Source: JABSSA01 sp039984715
GTDB taxonomy: Bacteria; Pseudomonadota; Alphaproteobacteria; Rhodobacterales; Rhodobacteraceae
Direction: 5' to 3'
Length of the DNA: 64,000 nt
Assembly (NCBI GenBank): GCA_039984715.1
Contig: JBDWUA010000020.1
Location: 124,001-188,000 of the forward strand
Shown here one piece after another: positions 36,029 through 45,774 of the stretch. The translations under genes were made by a program, and so were the position numbers. Position 1 is the stretch's first letter. Every line of letters begins with the position of its first letter. Below the pieces are notes generated by a model, which had not been told where the DNA came from, ran no database searches, and saw only the letters and a list, made by a program, of their open reading frames with translations.

Positions 36029-38512
36029 TCAAAGGTGTTGTGTCGTCTCATCCAAAGCGGGGCGAAACTTACGCAACCGCAAGGCGTTCGTCAAAACCGA
36101 AACCGAGGATAAGGCCATCGCCCCAGCTGCAAACATTGGCGACAGAAGTATCCCGAACGCTGGATATAACGCCCCCGCAGCCACGGGGATCAATGCCGCA
36201 TTATACGCAAACGCCCAGATCAGGTTCTGTCGAATGTTGCGCATCGTTGCCTCGGAAATTGCCACGGCATTGACCACTCCGCGCAAATCACCAGACATCA
36301 AAATGACATCTGCGCTTTCGATTGCGACATCCGTTCCGGTTCCGATGGCCACACCGACATCCGCACTGGCCAAGGCTGGCGCATCGTTTATCCCGTCACC
36401 GACAAACCCGACCTTGCGGCCACCGGTACGCAAAGACTCTAACGCTTGCATTTTGCCGTCAGGCAATACACCCGCAATGACGTGATCAATCCCAACGGTT
36501 TTGGCCACTGCATGCGCTGTTTCGGGTTTGTCGCCGGTGATCATGGCGATTTCGATCCCTTGCTGTTGCAAAGCTTGCATCACAAACGCGCTGGATGATT
36601 TCAAAGGATCAGACACGGCGAGAACAGCCACCAAACCTGCGTCGATTGATGCATAAAGCGCGGTGCGCCCCTGTTGCGCCAAGGCGCGTTCATCAGCCGC
36701 CAAAGACGATGTATCGATCCCCGCCTGTTCCATAAATCGATCTGCGCCAACGCGGATCAGTTTTCCGTCGATTTCAGCTTGGGCACCAAAACCGGGAATG
36801 GCCTGAAAATTCGAAACGGATGCCAATGTGGTCTTTTCTTCTTTCGCGGCCTGAACAATTGCGCTGGCGATTGGGTGTTCCGATTGCGCCTCGACCGACG
36901 CAACAAGGCGCAGTATTTCAGCGCGTTCCTGTCCGTTGGTGACAATAAGATCGGTCAGAGCCGGCTTGCCTTCGGTCAGGGTTCCAGTCTTATCAAACGC
37001 GATAACGTCAACTTCGCTTAGCGTTTGCAGTGCATCACCTTTTCGAAACAACACACCCATTTCAGCGGCGCGCCCTGTTCCGACCATAATCGACGTAGGT
37101 GTCGCCAATCCCATGGCGCAAGGGCATGCGATGATCAGAACGGACACTGCGGCGATCAAAGCGAAGGACACCACAGGTGCAGTGCCGAAGATCATCCAGA
37201 TCAGGAAGGTAATACCAGCCAATGCCAGCACGGCGGGTACGAACCACATCGTAATTTTATTGACCAAATCTTGCATCGGCAACTTGGCGGCCTGTGCGTC
37301 TTCTACCATGCGAATGATCTGGGCAAGTGTCGTGTCATTGCCAACACGCAGCGCGCGCACAGACAAGCTGCCAGTGCCGTTGACTGTACCCCCTGTGACA
37401 GGGTCACCAACGGCCTTGGCAACGGGCACGGGTTCACCTGTGATCATGCCTTCATCGACATTGCTGCGCCCCTCAGTGATTGCACCATCAAGAGGTATAC
37501 GTTCACCGGGGCGAATGACGACGATGTCATCGATGACCAAATCTTCGATATCCGTATCGATCAATTGGCCATCCCGCAGAACACGGGCTTGGCGCGCTTG
37601 CAGCCCGACAAGCGCCTGTATCGCAGCGCCTGTACGGCCTTTGGCCCCGGCCTCAAGCCATCTGCCCACAAGGATTAGCACAACAATAACGGCGGCAGCT
37701 TCGAAATAGACAGCGCGTGATGTGTCGGGGAACACGGATGGCAAAAAGGTCGCCACGACAGAAAAGCTCCAGGCCGCGCCAGCCCCAAGAGCGACGAGAC
37801 TGTTCATGTCGGGGGCGCGCTTCAGCAAGGCAGGCACGCCTTTCACAAAAAACTGACGCCCCGGCCCAAACAAGACAATGGTCGTCAGGATGAATTGAAT
37901 GATCCACGCGGTTTGAATGCCAACCGAATGTACGATCCACATATGGACCGCCGGAAACACATGCGCGCCCATTTCCATAACAAAAACAGGGGCCGTCAGG
38001 ATCGCCGCAATCAGGGCGCGCCGCCCTTGGTCCTTTGCATCTTGCGCTTGCCGGGCAACTCGGTCCGAATTTTGATCAGCTTGCGCGATGGTTGCGGGAT
38101 ACCCAGCATTTGCACTTACTTTGATCAGATCAGTCGCGTTCAATGATCCGTTCAAAAACGTGACCGTTGCCGTTTCCGATGCAAGGTTGACTGAAACATC
38201 CAGCACACCCGGTATCTGTTTAAGTGCTTTATCGACACGCCCCACACAGGACGCGCAGGACATCGAAGACACCGCCAAAACGGCGCTGGATTCTCTGGCG
38301 GGGTATCCCAGATCGTTCAACGCCTGAGACGCGTCCAAGATGCGAGATGGCCCGTCAACCGACATCGTTGCCGTTTCGGTTGCCAGATTGACCGATACTT
38401 CGCTTAGACCGGGGAGCTCTGACAACGCACGATCAACCCGCCCGACACAGGACGCGCAGGACATGCCTTGAACGGACAGAGACACTGAATTTGATGTTTT
38501 CACTGACAGCAC
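36029..38512 (-). CDS. copA: Cu(+)-exporting P1B-type ATPase
   Basis: 827 residues from GTG 38512 (GTG 38503 also possible). Two N-terminal metal-binding domains each with MSCASC, eight membrane segments with the transport motif ACPCAMGLATPT, phosphorylation motif DKTGTLTEG, HP motif SEHPIAS and GDGINDAPALA. It pumps cytoplasmic Cu(I) outwards. First gene of a copA-cueR operon with a CueR-type promoter. Confidence 0.95.
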   Translation of the reverse strand: MLSVKTSNSVSLSVQGMSCASCVGRVDRALSELPGLSEVSVNLATETATMSVDGPSRILDASQALNDLGYPARESSAVLAVSSMSCASCVGRVDKALKQIPGVLDVSVNLASETATVTFLNGSLNATDLIKVSANAGYPATIAQADQNSDRVARQAQDAKDQGRRALIAAILTAPVFVMEMGAHVFPAVHMWIVHSVGIQTAWIIQFILTTIVLFGPGRQFFVKGVPALLKRAPDMNSLVALGAGAAWSFSVVATFLPSVFPDTSRAVYFEAAAVIVVLILVGRWLEAGAKGRTGAAIQALVGLQARQARVLRDGQLIDTDIEDLVIDDIVVIRPGERIPLDGAITEGRSNVDEGMITGEPVPVAKAVGDPVTGGTVNGTGSLSVRALRVGNDTTLAQIIRMVEDAQAAKLPMQDLVNKITMWFVPAVLALAGITFLIWMIFGTAPVVSFALIAAVSVLIIACPCAMGLATPTSIMVGTGRAAEMGVLFRKGDALQTLSEVDVIAFDKTGTLTEGKPALTDLIVTNGQERAEILRLVASVEAQSEHPIASAIVQAAKEEKTTLASVSNFQAIPGFGAQAEIDGKLIRVGADRFMEQAGIDTSSLAADERALAQQGRTALYASIDAGLVAVLAVSDPLKSSSAFVMQALQQQGIEIAMITGDKPETAHAVAKTVGIDHVIAGVLPDGKMQALESLRTGGRKVGFVGDGINDAPALASADVGVAIGTGTDVAIESADVILMSGDLRGVVNAVAISEATMRNIRQNLIWAFAYNAALIPVAAGALYPAFGILLSPMFAAGAMALSSVSVLTNALRLRKFRPALDETTQHL

Positions 38513-38530
38513 CTGAAATAACTTTACCCT

Positions 38531-38561
38531 CAGATAAAGCTTCCAGTTACTGGAATCTCAA
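38531..38561 (-). promoter_or_regulatory. CueR-activated copA promoter
   Basis: Read on the minus strand: TTGAGA (38561-38556), a 19-base spacer, TATCTG (38536-38531). The spacer holds the perfect inverted repeat TTCCAGT-A-ACTGGAA (38541-38555). An over-long 19-base spacer with a central palindrome is the mark of MerR-family activation. The start codon of copA lies 19 bases downstream of the -10. Confidence 0.85.
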
Positions 38562-38762
38562 GGTGCGATCTGTGGATTTACCAAAATAGTTTCATCCAAA
38601 CGCCTCAACGCGTCAAAAATTATGCTGAGCTTACGTTGCCAGACAGGTGCCGTCGCCAAAACAGAAAGCGCCTTCATTTCCGTCGGGCACGCGTTTACCC
38701 CGGCGCAAAAACAGCGCCGGGATAGATGCGTATGGCTCACGGTGCCTTTGCGGCGGTCGCCA

Positions 38763-39359
38763 CTAGGCAGGAATTGGGTATAGAACCACGCGCGTATCTT
38801 TTGGCACCCGATCATAAAGATCTATGATCTGTTCATTGACCAAACGCGCGCACCCATTGGACACGCGATGCCCAATTGTATCGGGTTTGTTCGTGCCATG
38901 AATACGCAAAAACGTATCGCCTTTCCCCGGTTGGAACAGATACAGTGCGCGCGCACCAAGTGGGTTATTGGGGCCACCCGGCATACCGTTTTCATGCCGT
39001 TTATACAATTCAGGTTGCCGGTCGATCATGTCAGGCGTTGGTGTCCAACTGGGCCAAATTTTCTTGGCACCAATAAAAAACTCACCGGACTCATACAGAC
39101 CCGGACGCCCAATACCGACAGTATAGCGGATCGCCTTCTTTTTGGGCAGCGTCCAATACAAGGCATATTGACCCGGGTCGACATGAATTTCGTTCGGAGC
39201 AAAGTCATTCCGAATTCGAACTTCACGTGGCAAAAAATCCTCTGGCAAATTGGATGGCTGGATTGAATCGTCAAACCCAACGCCTTGGGAAAATGCAGGT
39301 GCCGCAGCCCCTGCCCCTATCAATATTGCGCCTTTTTCCAAAAATGATCGTCTGTCCAT
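38763..39359 (-). CDS. L,D-transpeptidase (YkuD/ErfK type), Tat-exported
   Basis: 198 residues from ATG 39359 with GGGGGAAC upstream. N-terminus MDRRSFLEKGAILIGAGAAAPAFSQ has twin arginines. The YkuD active site is HGTNKPDTIGHRVSNGCARL with catalytic Cys in SNGCAR. It links peptidoglycan stem peptides 3-3 or attaches lipoproteins to the wall. It follows the histidine kinase gene by 56 bases on the same strand, so it may be a member of that operon and a hint that the two-component system senses the envelope. Confidence 0.92.
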   Translation of the reverse strand: MDRRSFLEKGAILIGAGAAAPAFSQGVGFDDSIQPSNLPEDFLPREVRIRNDFAPNEIHVDPGQYALYWTLPKKKAIRYTVGIGRPGLYESGEFFIGAKKIWPSWTPTPDMIDRQPELYKRHENGMPGGPNNPLGARALYLFQPGKGDTFLRIHGTNKPDTIGHRVSNGCARLVNEQIIDLYDRVPKDTRVVLYPIPA

Positions 39360-39415
39360 ACTGTTCCCCCAGTTATAATGCACTTGCCTGCGACTTTTCA
39401 TATTTACTCTGGTCC

Positions 39416-40849
39416 TCATGCCGCAATCACCTTCTTTGGTAACGGGTTTTGCGACGGTTGCTGTCCCCTAGCATCCATTTGCCCATCTTTCGGCAAACTA
39501 ATTGTCGCCCGCAACCCTCGTTGTTCACAATTTGTTAATTCCACAGTGCCGCCATGGGCAAGAATGATACTTCGTGAGATGGACAAGCCTAAACCATGGC
39601 CACCCGTTTTCTGTGAACGTGACGTTTCAAGGCGCACATATGGCGCGAAAACGTGCTCGATCTGACCCTCAGGAATGCCCGGCCCATCATCCTCAATTAG
39701 AATTTCGACTGTGTCTTCCACTTCGCGCCAGCTGACCTTTGCGGTTCCGCCATACCGAATGGCGTTGTCTGCTAGATTGCGAATGGCGCGGCGCATGGCG
39801 GAGAATTTCACTGTCAACTGCAAGGGGGCAAAATCACCGATGTCCAACTGTGCCAAATTCAAATGCGTGAACAAATCCGCTACATCAATTTGGATGCTCT
39901 CTTCGTCTCGACCGACACCTTGCGCATAATCCAACGTAGCGTCGACCATTTCCATCATTTCCTGAAGGGAAATAGCCAAGCCATCCGCGATTTCCGGGTC
40001 ATCCACCATATCCGAATGTACGCGCAGTGCCGTCAATGGCGACCGAAGATCATGAGCCAAGGCCGCCAACATCTGAGTTCGATCCGTGACGAAACGCGTT
40101 AATCTGTCTTGCATTGTGTTAAACGAGTGGGTCAGGTCGCGTACTTCTTTCGGACCGACAACGACCAATGCCCCGTCGGCTTTGCCGCGCCCAAGGCGAT
40201 CAGATGCAGCGGCCAAGGCATTCAATGGTCCTGTCAGGCGTGTCAGCAAGAACCAAAAACTGACGATCAAAAGCAAAGCGGCCGTCAAAACAAAGGTCGC
40301 AGTTGAGGCCCATGGCCATTGAATAGGCGGGCGTTCAAAGCGCGTTCCAATGTTCAACCAGCGCCCCCCAGTCAGTCCAACAGAGATTTCCAATTCCAAC
40401 GCTGCAATCGTACCTGCCATCAACTTTTCCCGCAGGTCAGCCCGTTCCGGGGGTAAATTGACAAAAGGTTGTATGACTTGTTCGGTCGAGTGAACGTAAA
40501 CCCGAATGTCACGGCTAAAGCCCTCTTCAAGAAGCGCACGCACGCGCGCCTCGACTGCGCCGCCGTCATCGCGGTGATCGGGCGTAACACCGGCTGAATC
40601 AGCAAGTTCGAAACGAACCAAAGGCGAAGACGCCGCACGAATGATTTCGCTGTGCATGTCCTCAGGAGATTCTTCGATGAAGCGCGCAACATTTGCCGCC
40701 CGCCCTGCGGCTTCGGCAGCGATGGCAGCCTGAACCGCCATTGATCGTTCATCCACAAACAACCAAAGACTGATCGCCTGAGCAACACAGAGGACAGACA
40801 ATACAAGTAACGCAATTTGCGTACGTAATCCCCATCCCCGAGCGTTCAC
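39416..40849 (-). CDS. Sensor histidine kinase (EnvZ/OmpR-type partner)
   Basis: 477 residues, GTG start overlapping the response-regulator stop. Two membrane segments (IALLVLSVLCVAQAISLWLF; TATFVLTAALLLIVSFWFLL) enclose a periplasmic domain of about 140 residues. Then a HAMP domain, H box ALAHDLRSPLTALRVH with the phosphoacceptor His, N box RNLADNAIRYG, G1 EDDGPGIPEG, and GGHGLGLSI. It phosphorylates the upstream regulator. Signal unknown. Confidence 0.93.
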   Translation of the reverse strand: MNARGWGLRTQIALLVLSVLCVAQAISLWLFVDERSMAVQAAIAAEAAGRAANVARFIEESPEDMHSEIIRAASSPLVRFELADSAGVTPDHRDDGGAVEARVRALLEEGFSRDIRVYVHSTEQVIQPFVNLPPERADLREKLMAGTIAALELEISVGLTGGRWLNIGTRFERPPIQWPWASTATFVLTAALLLIVSFWFLLTRLTGPLNALAAASDRLGRGKADGALVVVGPKEVRDLTHSFNTMQDRLTRFVTDRTQMLAALAHDLRSPLTALRVHSDMVDDPEIADGLAISLQEMMEMVDATLDYAQGVGRDEESIQIDVADLFTHLNLAQLDIGDFAPLQLTVKFSAMRRAIRNLADNAIRYGGTAKVSWREVEDTVEILIEDDGPGIPEGQIEHVFAPYVRLETSRSQKTGGHGLGLSISRSIILAHGGTVELTNCEQRGLRATISLPKDGQMDARGQQPSQNPLPKKVIAA

Positions 40850-41565
40850 GATGACACCTCTACGTCACAGGCCAAACTGTACCCGCCATTGCGAACGGTT
40901 GAGATCAGTCGCGGGCGCAAAACGTCAACTTCCACTTTTCTACGCAACCTGCTGATTTGGTTGTCAATCGTCCGATCCAATGGTCCCGCGGTACGCCCGG
41001 CCGTCAGGTCAAGCAATTCATCCCGGTTCAAGACAGTGCGTGGGCGTTCCAGCAATATGGATAACAGCTTGATTTCACCAGATGTCAGTTGTTGACTGTC
41101 GCCCTGTTCGTCGATCAACAAGCGCGCATCGTAATCCAAGGAAAGATGCGCAAAACGCAGCGTCTTACCCGCAAAGCTTTCCTGATTTGGAGCTTTTTGT
41201 GTGCGCCGTAAAATCGCGTGAATCCGGGCCAACAATTCGCGCGGGTTGAACGGTTTGGACAAATAGTCATCGGCACCAATTTCCAACCCGTTAATACGAT
41301 CGTCGTCATCGCCAAGCGCCGTTAACATCAAGATCGGAATATCACTGGTTTCGCTCAGCCTTTTACAAACACTCAACCCGTCCTCACCGGGCATCATGAC
41401 GTCAAGCACGATCAGATCAAACGTGCCGCGCCCTAGTCGAGCGTCCATGTCCACCGCGTCCTCGGCGCCCGTTGCACGCATGCCATTGCGTTCAAGATAT
41501 CGCGTTACTGATTTGCGAATTTCAACATGGTCATCCACGACAAGGATATGTGGTTGTTTAGACAT
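40846..41565 (-). CDS. OmpR-family response regulator
   Basis: 239 residues from ATG 41565 (MSKQPHILVVDDH). Receiver domain with DDH acidic pair, phosphoacceptor in LIVLDVMMPGEDGL, LTALGDDDD and LSKPFNPRELLARI. C-terminal winged helix (ELLDLTAGRTAGPLDRTIDNQISRLRRKVE). Overlaps the kinase gene by 4 bases. The farther in-frame codons up to 41718 lack a ribosome site. Confidence 0.93.
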   Translation of the reverse strand: MSKQPHILVVDDHVEIRKSVTRYLERNGMRATGAEDAVDMDARLGRGTFDLIVLDVMMPGEDGLSVCKRLSETSDIPILMLTALGDDDDRINGLEIGADDYLSKPFNPRELLARIHAILRRTQKAPNQESFAGKTLRFAHLSLDYDARLLIDEQGDSQQLTSGEIKLLSILLERPRTVLNRDELLDLTAGRTAGPLDRTIDNQISRLRRKVEVDVLRPRLISTVRNGGYSLACDVEVSS

Positions 41566-41799
41566 TTTAAGGTTTATACCCAATCCGTTACAAAACGCGC
41601 GCCGTGTGTTTGTAGCCAAATGTAACAAAGGAATGTCTACGCGGGCATAATCATCGCCCATCAAGGGTAAAATCCGCGTGAACCAGTCCACAGCAGAACA
41701 AACTGCCCTTTCAAACATATTCTTGCGTCACAAGTCGCGAATGGTGACAATCACTCGAGCATCGTTCATGACTAGCAAGTGGGGATCTGAGCCGGCTGT

Positions 41800-43200
41800 A
41801 TGGCGGCCAAAGGGGGGAAGTTGTCAGCGATTACGTCCAAACGGCGCGTCGGTTTGTTCACGCGTTCCATTCGCATCACATCCGGCCTTGTTCTTTTGGC
41901 CTTTGTGACCAGTCACTTATTGAATGCCAGTTTTGGTATCATCTCGATCAAAGCCATGCAGGCTGCGCATCCCTTTTTGACGGAAATTTGGCAAAGCAAA
42001 TTGGCATTTTCGCTGCTTTTCCTATCCCTGATCGCGCATTTTATTTTGGGTTTATACGCCATCTACAACCGCCCAACCTTGCGCACGAATGTGCAGGACT
42101 TGGTTCAAATCGTGACGGCTGTTCTCGTTTTGCCGTTGATGGCCATCCACACCATAGGCATTTACTTTCTGGAACGCTCCAATCTGGGGGCAAGCTATGA
42201 AACAACGATCCAATCCTTGTGGATCGGTAATCCAACCGCCGGCCTGATCCAAGTTTGCCTGATAACCGTGGTTTGGCTCCACGGATGTGCTGGATTGATA
42301 ACCTGGTTACGATCAAAAGAGTCCGCTCGAAATCTGCTTTTTTGGATTTACCCAATCATCGTTGCGATACCAATAGCTGCTTTGCTTGGATATGCCGAAG
42401 CCGGGCGTTCCGCACTTGCTGAAACGGCTAAGTCGACTGCCTCGCAAGCAACGTCCTACGGAAGCAAAAAAGACTCTGATAACTACGCAAGCCCCAATAG
42501 TTACAAAACCCCAGAATCCAAGGTTATAGAATACAAGCAAGATCGAGGGTCAGGGCAAGGCGGTTATGCTCAGGACAAGAAGTCAGATCAAAGCCAAGCC
42601 TATGGTCAAGACAGTGGCAACACGTACAAACCCGCAACGGGTTATGGTCAAGCGTCAGGATATGGGCAAGAAGCGCCAGACGCCTATGGCGACAAGCCGT
42701 CCGGGTACGGAACATCCAAAGACAGCCTCCCGCCATTCGACCAAGATCTTGTGATCGCATTAACGTCACAGGTTATTTGGTGGTCTATTGCATTGGCTGC
42801 GCTGACGTTTTTTGCCCGCTTTGTACGACTGGCCGTTAAGCCAACACAAAATGTCGACCTCACCTTTGACAGCAAGAGAATGGGAACCAGCCGTTCGGAT
42901 CTTAGCCTTTTGGATGTGTTGCGATTGAATGATGAACCCCACGCAAGCCTTTGCGAAGGTCGTGGTCGATGTGGCACTTGTGTTGTGCGTGTGCTTTCCA
43001 GCGACTTCCCCCTACCAGAACCCACAGATCTCGAGCTTAGAACGCTGCACGCAAAAGGGTTTCCGGAAGGCACCCGGCTGGCGTGCCAACTCTCTCCCTC
43101 CGGCGGACACATAGATATCGAAGCGGTTTTCCCGCCTGACTATACGTTCCACGATGAAGAACCGGAAACCCTGATCGACGCATCCGAGGTACAGGCGTGA
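41800..43200 (+). CDS. Membrane protein with heme-type TM histidines, YGQ-rich linker and 2Fe-2S ferredoxin domain
   Basis: 466 residues. Five hydrophobic segments in residues 27-200, four with one histidine: His39 (TSHLLN), His80 (IAHFIL), His117 (AIHTIG), His161 (WLHGCAG). This resembles diheme cytochrome b anchors of the succinate dehydrogenase type. Residues 211-309 are a low-complexity linker with repeated YGQ, SGYG and QAYGQ. A sixth membrane segment (318-340) leads to a ferredoxin domain with Cys385, Cys391, Cys394 and Cys429 (C-x5-C-x2-C-x34-C). Related N-termini occur in membrane adenylyl cyclases, but no cyclase domain follows. The stop overlaps the MscS-family gene. Start weakly supported by a ribosome site. 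Confidence 0.83.
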   Translation: MAAKGGKLSAITSKRRVGLFTRSIRITSGLVLLAFVTSHLLNASFGIISIKAMQAAHPFLTEIWQSKLAFSLLFLSLIAHFILGLYAIYNRPTLRTNVQDLVQIVTAVLVLPLMAIHTIGIYFLERSNLGASYETTIQSLWIGNPTAGLIQVCLITVVWLHGCAGLITWLRSKESARNLLFWIYPIIVAIPIAALLGYAEAGRSALAETAKSTASQATSYGSKKDSDNYASPNSYKTPESKVIEYKQDRGSGQGGYAQDKKSDQSQAYGQDSGNTYKPATGYGQASGYGQEAPDAYGDKPSGYGTSKDSLPPFDQDLVIALTSQVIWWSIALAALTFFARFVRLAVKPTQNVDLTFDSKRMGTSRSDLSLLDVLRLNDEPHASLCEGRGRCGTCVVRVLSSDFPLPEPTDLELRTLHAKGFPEGTRLACQLSPSGGHIDIEAVFPPDYTFHDEEPETLIDASEVQA

Positions 43201-45464
43201 AGAGGTTATTATCGACACTCCTCGCCGCTGTATTGACGATTGCCAGCCTTTTGATCAGCCCTCTGCCCAGTCAGGCACAGGACTCGCAACCATCCGCAAA
43301 CGATCTGCAGGAATTGAGCCGTCTTTTGTCAGACACGCGCATCCAGCAGTGGTTAAAATCACAATCGGCGGATGTCACGACAAGCGAGGCTCGCGAACAG
43401 CAACCTGTTCGAGAGCATTTAGAAGCGGTTGTTCAAACAACTGGCGAACGCGTTCAAGAGCTAGGAGTCGCCTGGTCCCGCGTTGGGGATGTGCCAGAGC
43501 TTGTCCAAGTGCTTTGGCAAGAACAGCTGTCTGCGGCTGTTCAGGTGCGCAGTCTCACCTTTGTACTGATCTTTTTGTTCTTTGGCGCAGGTTTGGAATG
43601 GCTGTTGCGTCAGTATACAAACCCAGTTCGAAAGCGCCTTGAGATCGCCAAATACCATTCTGCTGTAGAACGCATAAAAGCAGCGATGTATCGCACTGGC
43701 CTTGCGTTTTTGGGATTGTTTGTATTTGCACTGGGCTCGATTGGCGCCTTTTCCGCCTTGTCTTGGCCCCCTCTTTTGAACTCCCTAATTTTGAACGCAT
43801 TGATCGTGATCGTCGTCACGCGCGCAACTGGCACGGTGTTGTTGCTGTTCCTTGCGCCAAGAGTTGAACAGCTCAGGTTGGTTCCGGTAAGCTCCGCAAC
43901 CGCCAAGGTGATCTGGCGCGTTCTGACATGCAGTGTTGCCGTTTTCCTGATCTGTGTGGGTATTGTGGACCTCTTTGATCAACTGTTCGCCAATACCGCC
44001 GCTGGCGCTCGGCCACCCGAGGTTTTGGCCATCGCGGTCCTTTCCTCCCTATTGCTGTTGGTCATTGCGTTGTTTGGCACTGCAATCATGTTCAATACCA
44101 TTCAGCGTTATGACATCGCGCTGACCCCAAAAGCACGACGCAATTGGCAGACTTATCTAACGGGTCTCAGCATCGCGATCTTTGTGCTGTGGTTGCTTGA
44201 ACTGACTACGCTGGTCTGGACAATCGCATTGCTGGGTTTGCTGTATCCTGCGCTCAATTTGCTGACCGCTTGGGTGAACAGTGCATTTAACCGCGCCACG
44301 CTTGAATTTCATACAAAACACGCACCGAAAATCCATTTGGCACATGATGAAGGCGAAGACGTAACAGGTACATCTGAGGACGGCCAAGACGACGATATTG
44401 CGCCCGAAGAAACCGTAATGGAACCTTACGAAGCTTACAGACCCATCGCCATACGGGTTGCGCGTTTCGCGCTGATTGTGTTCGTCGGACTCAGCTTGGC
44501 CATGGTCTGGAATGTCGGGATTTTCGAACGCTCTGACCACCCAAGCCTTGCCCAACAAGTGTTTTCAGTCCTGCTGGACAGCGCTGTCGCTTTGTTGGTC
44601 GCCGATCTTGTATGGACTTGGGGACGCACGGCGATTGATCGTCGTCTAGCCGCCTATACACCACCCGAAGACGGCACCGCCCCCGGCCCCGAGGCTCGGA
44701 TGGCCACTCTGTTACCTCTTTTGCGCGTCGTCTTGCAGATCACTTTGCTGAGCATGGTGATCATGTCGATCTTGGCGGCGTCTGGTGTGAACATCGCGCC
44801 GATCCTTGCGGGTGCCAGTGTGATGGGCATCGCCATCGGCTTTGGCGCACAATCTTTGGTTAAGGATGTGGTTTCAGGCATCTTCTTCCTAGTTGATGAT
44901 GCCTTCAGGATTGGCGAATACGTAGAAATCGAAAACCTAAGAGGCACGGTCGAAAAGATATCGATCCGATCCTTACAGCTGCGCCACCACCGCGGCGCGG
45001 TGCATACGTTGCCATTCGGAGAACTGAAATCATTGACCAACCATTCGCGTGATTGGGTCATCATGAAGCTCGAATTCCGTGTGCCTTTTGAAACTGATCT
45101 GAAACTGGTCAAAAAACTGGTCAAACAAGTTGGCGCAACCCTTCAGGCGAACCCGGATTATGGCGACAGCATCATCCAGACGTTAAAGTCACAAGGGGTG
45201 CGGCGCATGGAAGAATTCAACATGGTTGTGGGTGTCAAATTTATGACCCGTCCTGGCGAACAATGGCTTGTGCGCCGCGACGCCTATCAAGGTGTTCGCG
45301 ATATTTTCGAAGCCAACGGCATCCGCATGGCAGAGCGGAATGTCAAAGTGGAAATCGCAAGCGACGAAAACATGTCGGATGAAACAAAACACGCAGCAAG
45401 CGCTGCAGCGCAGGAAGTGATCGGGCAACAAGTCAAACCGGGTCCAATCCCAGACGAACCCTGA
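43197..45464 (+). CDS. MscS-family mechanosensitive channel, large form
   Basis: 755 residues from GTG overlapping the previous stop. A signal peptide ends near LPSQAQD, then a periplasmic helical region and about ten membrane segments. The MscS core is near residues 520-620: ASGVNIAPILAGASVMGIAIGFGAQSLVKDVVSG (pore-lining helix) and GEYVEIENLRGTVEKISIRSLQLR (beta domain). An acidic cytoplasmic insertion (DEGEDVTGTSEDGQDDD) lies between membrane segments. Large MscS proteins of the MscK/YbdG type respond to osmotic shift. Coupling to a redox-type membrane protein is unusual. Confidence 0.92.
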   Translation: MKRLLSTLLAAVLTIASLLISPLPSQAQDSQPSANDLQELSRLLSDTRIQQWLKSQSADVTTSEAREQQPVREHLEAVVQTTGERVQELGVAWSRVGDVPELVQVLWQEQLSAAVQVRSLTFVLIFLFFGAGLEWLLRQYTNPVRKRLEIAKYHSAVERIKAAMYRTGLAFLGLFVFALGSIGAFSALSWPPLLNSLILNALIVIVVTRATGTVLLLFLAPRVEQLRLVPVSSATAKVIWRVLTCSVAVFLICVGIVDLFDQLFANTAAGARPPEVLAIAVLSSLLLLVIALFGTAIMFNTIQRYDIALTPKARRNWQTYLTGLSIAIFVLWLLELTTLVWTIALLGLLYPALNLLTAWVNSAFNRATLEFHTKHAPKIHLAHDEGEDVTGTSEDGQDDDIAPEETVMEPYEAYRPIAIRVARFALIVFVGLSLAMVWNVGIFERSDHPSLAQQVFSVLLDSAVALLVADLVWTWGRTAIDRRLAAYTPPEDGTAPGPEARMATLLPLLRVVLQITLLSMVIMSILAASGVNIAPILAGASVMGIAIGFGAQSLVKDVVSGIFFLVDDAFRIGEYVEIENLRGTVEKISIRSLQLRHHRGAVHTLPFGELKSLTNHSRDWVIMKLEFRVPFETDLKLVKKLVKQVGATLQANPDYGDSIIQTLKSQGVRRMEEFNMVVGVKFMTRPGEQWLVRRDAYQGVRDIFEANGIRMAERNVKVEIASDENMSDETKHAASAAAQEVIGQQVKPGPIPDEP

Positions 45465-45737
45465 ACAATTGGCGAACCGCGATGCTGGCGACATAGCGTT
45501 CGTGAACGCTCCATTTTTACAGCTCGCGATCCAGCGCCGCATGGATTCTACGTCGTCCGATTGGGCGGTCCCAGTGGGATCGTCATCGCGCTACATCGCG
45601 CCTTTGATTGACCCACACTCCATGCCCAAGGGCGTAGTGTCATGGTCTCGAAACTTCGTGCCAGTCATACCTGATTTACCCATCCCCCAACAGAACCTCT
45701 AACCCTAGATCAAACTTTGCCTGTTTCATTTGTCACA

Positions 45738-45765
45738 TTGACTCGATCCGTTGGCCCAGTACATT
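45738..45765 (+). promoter_or_regulatory. Promoter of the FMN riboswitch/ribH unit
   Basis: TTGACT at 45738-45743, 16-base spacer, TACATT at 45760-45765. A start about 7 bases later would fall at the first base of the riboswitch P1 stem. The 273 bases between the MscS stop and this promoter hold no gene I can support. Confidence 0.7.
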
Positions 45766-45774
45766 TTACAAATG

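Noticed and set aside
38558..38815. Minus-strand frame of 85 codons upstream of copA
   Set aside because: Overlaps the copA promoter and the transpeptidase 3' end, no ribosome site, cysteine/arginine-rich chance-like sequence.
45469..45702. Plus-strand frame of 77 codons after the MscS gene
   Set aside because: TTG start without a ribosome site and no recognisable sequence; probably chance, though it cannot be excluded.
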